Below are positions 62,179-64,000 of a stretch of DNA of 64,000 bases, in pieces. The translations under genes were made by a program, and so were the position numbers. Below the pieces are notes generated by a model. That model was not told the DNA's origin and did no database searches. It saw only the letters and a program-made list of their open reading frames with translations. The stretch is from the NCBI RefSeq assembly GCF_037893015.1, contig NC_133666.1, positions 1,393,467-1,457,466 on the forward strand, written 5' to 3'. The DNA is from Macrotis lagotis. Taxonomy: Eukaryota; Chordata; Mammalia; Peramelemorphia; Peramelidae. How positions within the stretch are numbered: the stretch's first letter is position 1; each line of letters begins with the position of its first letter.

Positions 62179-64000
62179 TTTCATACCATTCTTAACAGAG
62201 ACTATCATCATTCAATGTGGAAGCCATTGACCATTTACCTCAAGTTGAAGTCAATCCATCCCTAGGTGAAGCTCCAACTGAAGAAGAGGTTTTGAATGCC
62301 TTTAGTCTCCTTTCAAGTGGCAAAGCACCTGGTGCTGATTCTATTCCAGCTGAGATCTACAAGGTGTGTGTGTGGGGGTCTATTGCTCATCCCCAAATTG
62401 ACTGAAATGTTCCAGGTTAAATGGTATGAAGAGGTTATCCCCCAGGAATTCAAGGATGCCTCCATCATCCATCTCTATAAAGGTAAAGGGAATAGATTGT
62501 CCTGGGACAATCACAGGGGTATTGCTCTTTTAGTCATTGCTGATAAGATTCTTGCCAGAGTGCTTCTCAATAGGTTGATCCTTCTCCTGGAAGATGGTCA
62601 CCCCTCTGAGAGCCAGAGTAACCTTGAAAAGGGAAGAGCAACAATCATTATGGTGTTTTCTGTCTGACAACTCCAAATGGCAGGAACAGAGCAGAGGTCT
62701 GGATCCGACATTTGTAGATCTAACCAAGGTCTTCGATACCATGAGGGTTTATAGAAAATGATGTCAAAATGTAGTTGCCCAGGGAAGTTCATCTGTATTC
62801 TATGTCAGTTTCATGATGGCATGCATGCTTGGGTTCTGGATAGAGGACGATACTCTCCAGATTTCCCAGTTACCAATGGAGTGAAACAAGGATATGTCCT
62901 TCCCCCCATACTTTTTAGCAGGATGTTTTCAGCCATGTTATCAAATGCTTTCCCTGAGGACAAACATGGCCTCAAGGTCAGTTACCGCACTGATGGCAAA
63001 TTCTTCAAAATGAAAAGGCTACAAGTCAAAACCAAAGTGGAGGGAGTATTGGTGCAGGATCTTCCTCTTGCAGATGACAGTGCCCTCAATGCAGCCTCTG
63101 AAGCTGAGATGCAACAAAGCCTGGATTGATTCTCTGCTGCTTGTCCTCATTTTGGTCTAACCATGAACACCAAGAAAGCACAGGTGCTCCATCAGCCAAC
63201 ACCACAACCATCTAGATGTGGAACCATCAATGACAGCAAAAGGAGAAGTTTTGAGGACTGTGGACAAGTTCATGAACCTTGGCAGTGTCCTTTCCCAAGG
63301 AGGTTCACATTGACTGAGTTTGACACTCACATTGCTAGAGCTAGTTCAGTATTTCAGAGGCTCTGAAAGAAGAGAGAAACTGGGAGAGAAGAGGCATTAA
63401 ACTGACTGCCCAACTGAAGGTCTATGGAGTCATTATGCTGACCTCATTGCTATATGGCTGTGAGACCTGGCCAGTCTACCAGCACCATATCAGGAAACTG
63501 AATGGCTTCCATTTCAATTGTCTTAGGATGATTCTGAAGATCACCTGGAAGAAGAAGATCCAGACACTGAGGGCCTTTCTCAAGTTAAACTGCCTGATAG
63601 AGAGGGCAACTATGATGGGTTGGACATGTTAGGATGCCAGATGGACAATTGTCCAAAAGACTATTTTATAGGAAACTCCCACAGGGTAAGCGCTCACAAG
63701 GGGGTCAGAAGAAACAATATCGAGACACCCTGAATGTCTCATTGGAGAACTTTAGAATTGATTATACAGTATAGGAGACACTGGCCCAGGACCACCCAGC
63801 ATGACATGCCCTCATCAGTGAGGCAGCTCCACTCTATGAGGAAGGCAATGGAATCAGGGTAAACATGAGATACGTAAGTTCTAGTGCCCACCCCAGATGT
63901 TCCCATGGACTATTTGTGCCCAACCTGTGGTAGAGCATTCCTAGCTCCAACCACAGTCGGACACACTGTCATTTGTCTCAAACATAGTGATGTCATTTTG

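Larger units (their letters stand above)
59053..64000 (+). mobile_element. Long RTE-clade LINE, near full length, decayed, runs off the window
   Basis: It has a 5' region (59053-59800), then broken endonuclease sequence (ANLHERQTAWGW, ATLSEVRLANEG, TFFWSGHSEG at about 59950-60080), then reverse transcriptase. RT landmarks are KAPGADSIPAEIYK at about 62320, DNHRGIALLVIADKILARVL at about 62510-62565, VTNGVKQGYVLPPILFS at about 62870 and LPLADDSALNAASEAEMQQS (the DD motif as ADD) at about 63065. MLTSLLYGCETWPVY (about 63435) belongs to the C-terminal region. Frames shift and stops occur repeatedly. Two SINEs and an L1 lie within 61197-62178. The 3' end is seen in reverse at 9941-10340. It is not the BovB lineage of 5.5-7.1 kb. 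Confidence 0.88.

Overview
This window is vertebrate nuclear DNA from a marsupial. The three genes are spliced and have mammalian protein sequences. The interspersed repeats are marsupial types: a tRNA-derived SINE (about 150 bp, usually ending in ttgcaaaaacct plus an A tail), marsupial L1 3' ends, BovB and a second RTE-clade LINE. Many SINE copies are close to one consensus and keep clean target-site duplications. The SINE resembles the Australian-marsupial WSINE1 type, so I favour an Australidelphian, perhaps a dasyurid. The species call rests on memory of repeat families, not a search.

The genes all lie on the plus strand in the order ATP6AP1 - GDI1 - FAM50A, the order of the human Xq28 block, so the window is almost certainly from the marsupial X. 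ATP6AP1 (10 coding exons, 16320-28057, 464 aa) encodes Ac45, a V-ATPase accessory subunit. GDI1 (11 coding exons, 29903-36031, 447 aa) encodes Rab GDP-dissociation inhibitor alpha. FAM50A (13 coding exons, 37307-49593, 338 aa) encodes a nuclear XAP5-family spliceosome protein. Every exon junction was followed by phase and the frames close exactly. Each gene starts in a CpG-rich promoter. The gap between the GDI1 poly(A) signal and the FAM50A start codon is under 300 bp.

Layout: 1-15.3 kb is intergenic and repeat-rich (SINEs, L1 3' ends, a BovB fragment, an RTE 3' fragment, a possible hAT-like element and a near-perfect 33-bp inverted repeat at 14.0 kb). 15.7-28.6 kb is the ATP6AP1 promoter and gene, with L1 and SINE insertions in introns 3, 6 and 7. 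28.6-37.0 kb is GDI1, compact and repeat-poor. 37.0-49.9 kb is FAM50A, whose 6.75-kb intron 1 holds sense-oriented L1 tails. 49.9-59.0 kb is intergenic with old repeats; PLXNA3, the next gene in human, is not visible. 59.05 kb to the window end is a long, decayed RTE LINE carrying two SINEs and an L1, one inside another.

I found no retrovirus-like element, CRISPR array, tRNA gene or operon-like system. The most unusual signals are the 14.0-kb hairpin, a tandem TAG-TAG acceptor in FAM50A whose upstream choice would insert a stop, an L1 ending about 20 bp from an ATP6AP1 exon, and repeated SINE insertion into the same target site.
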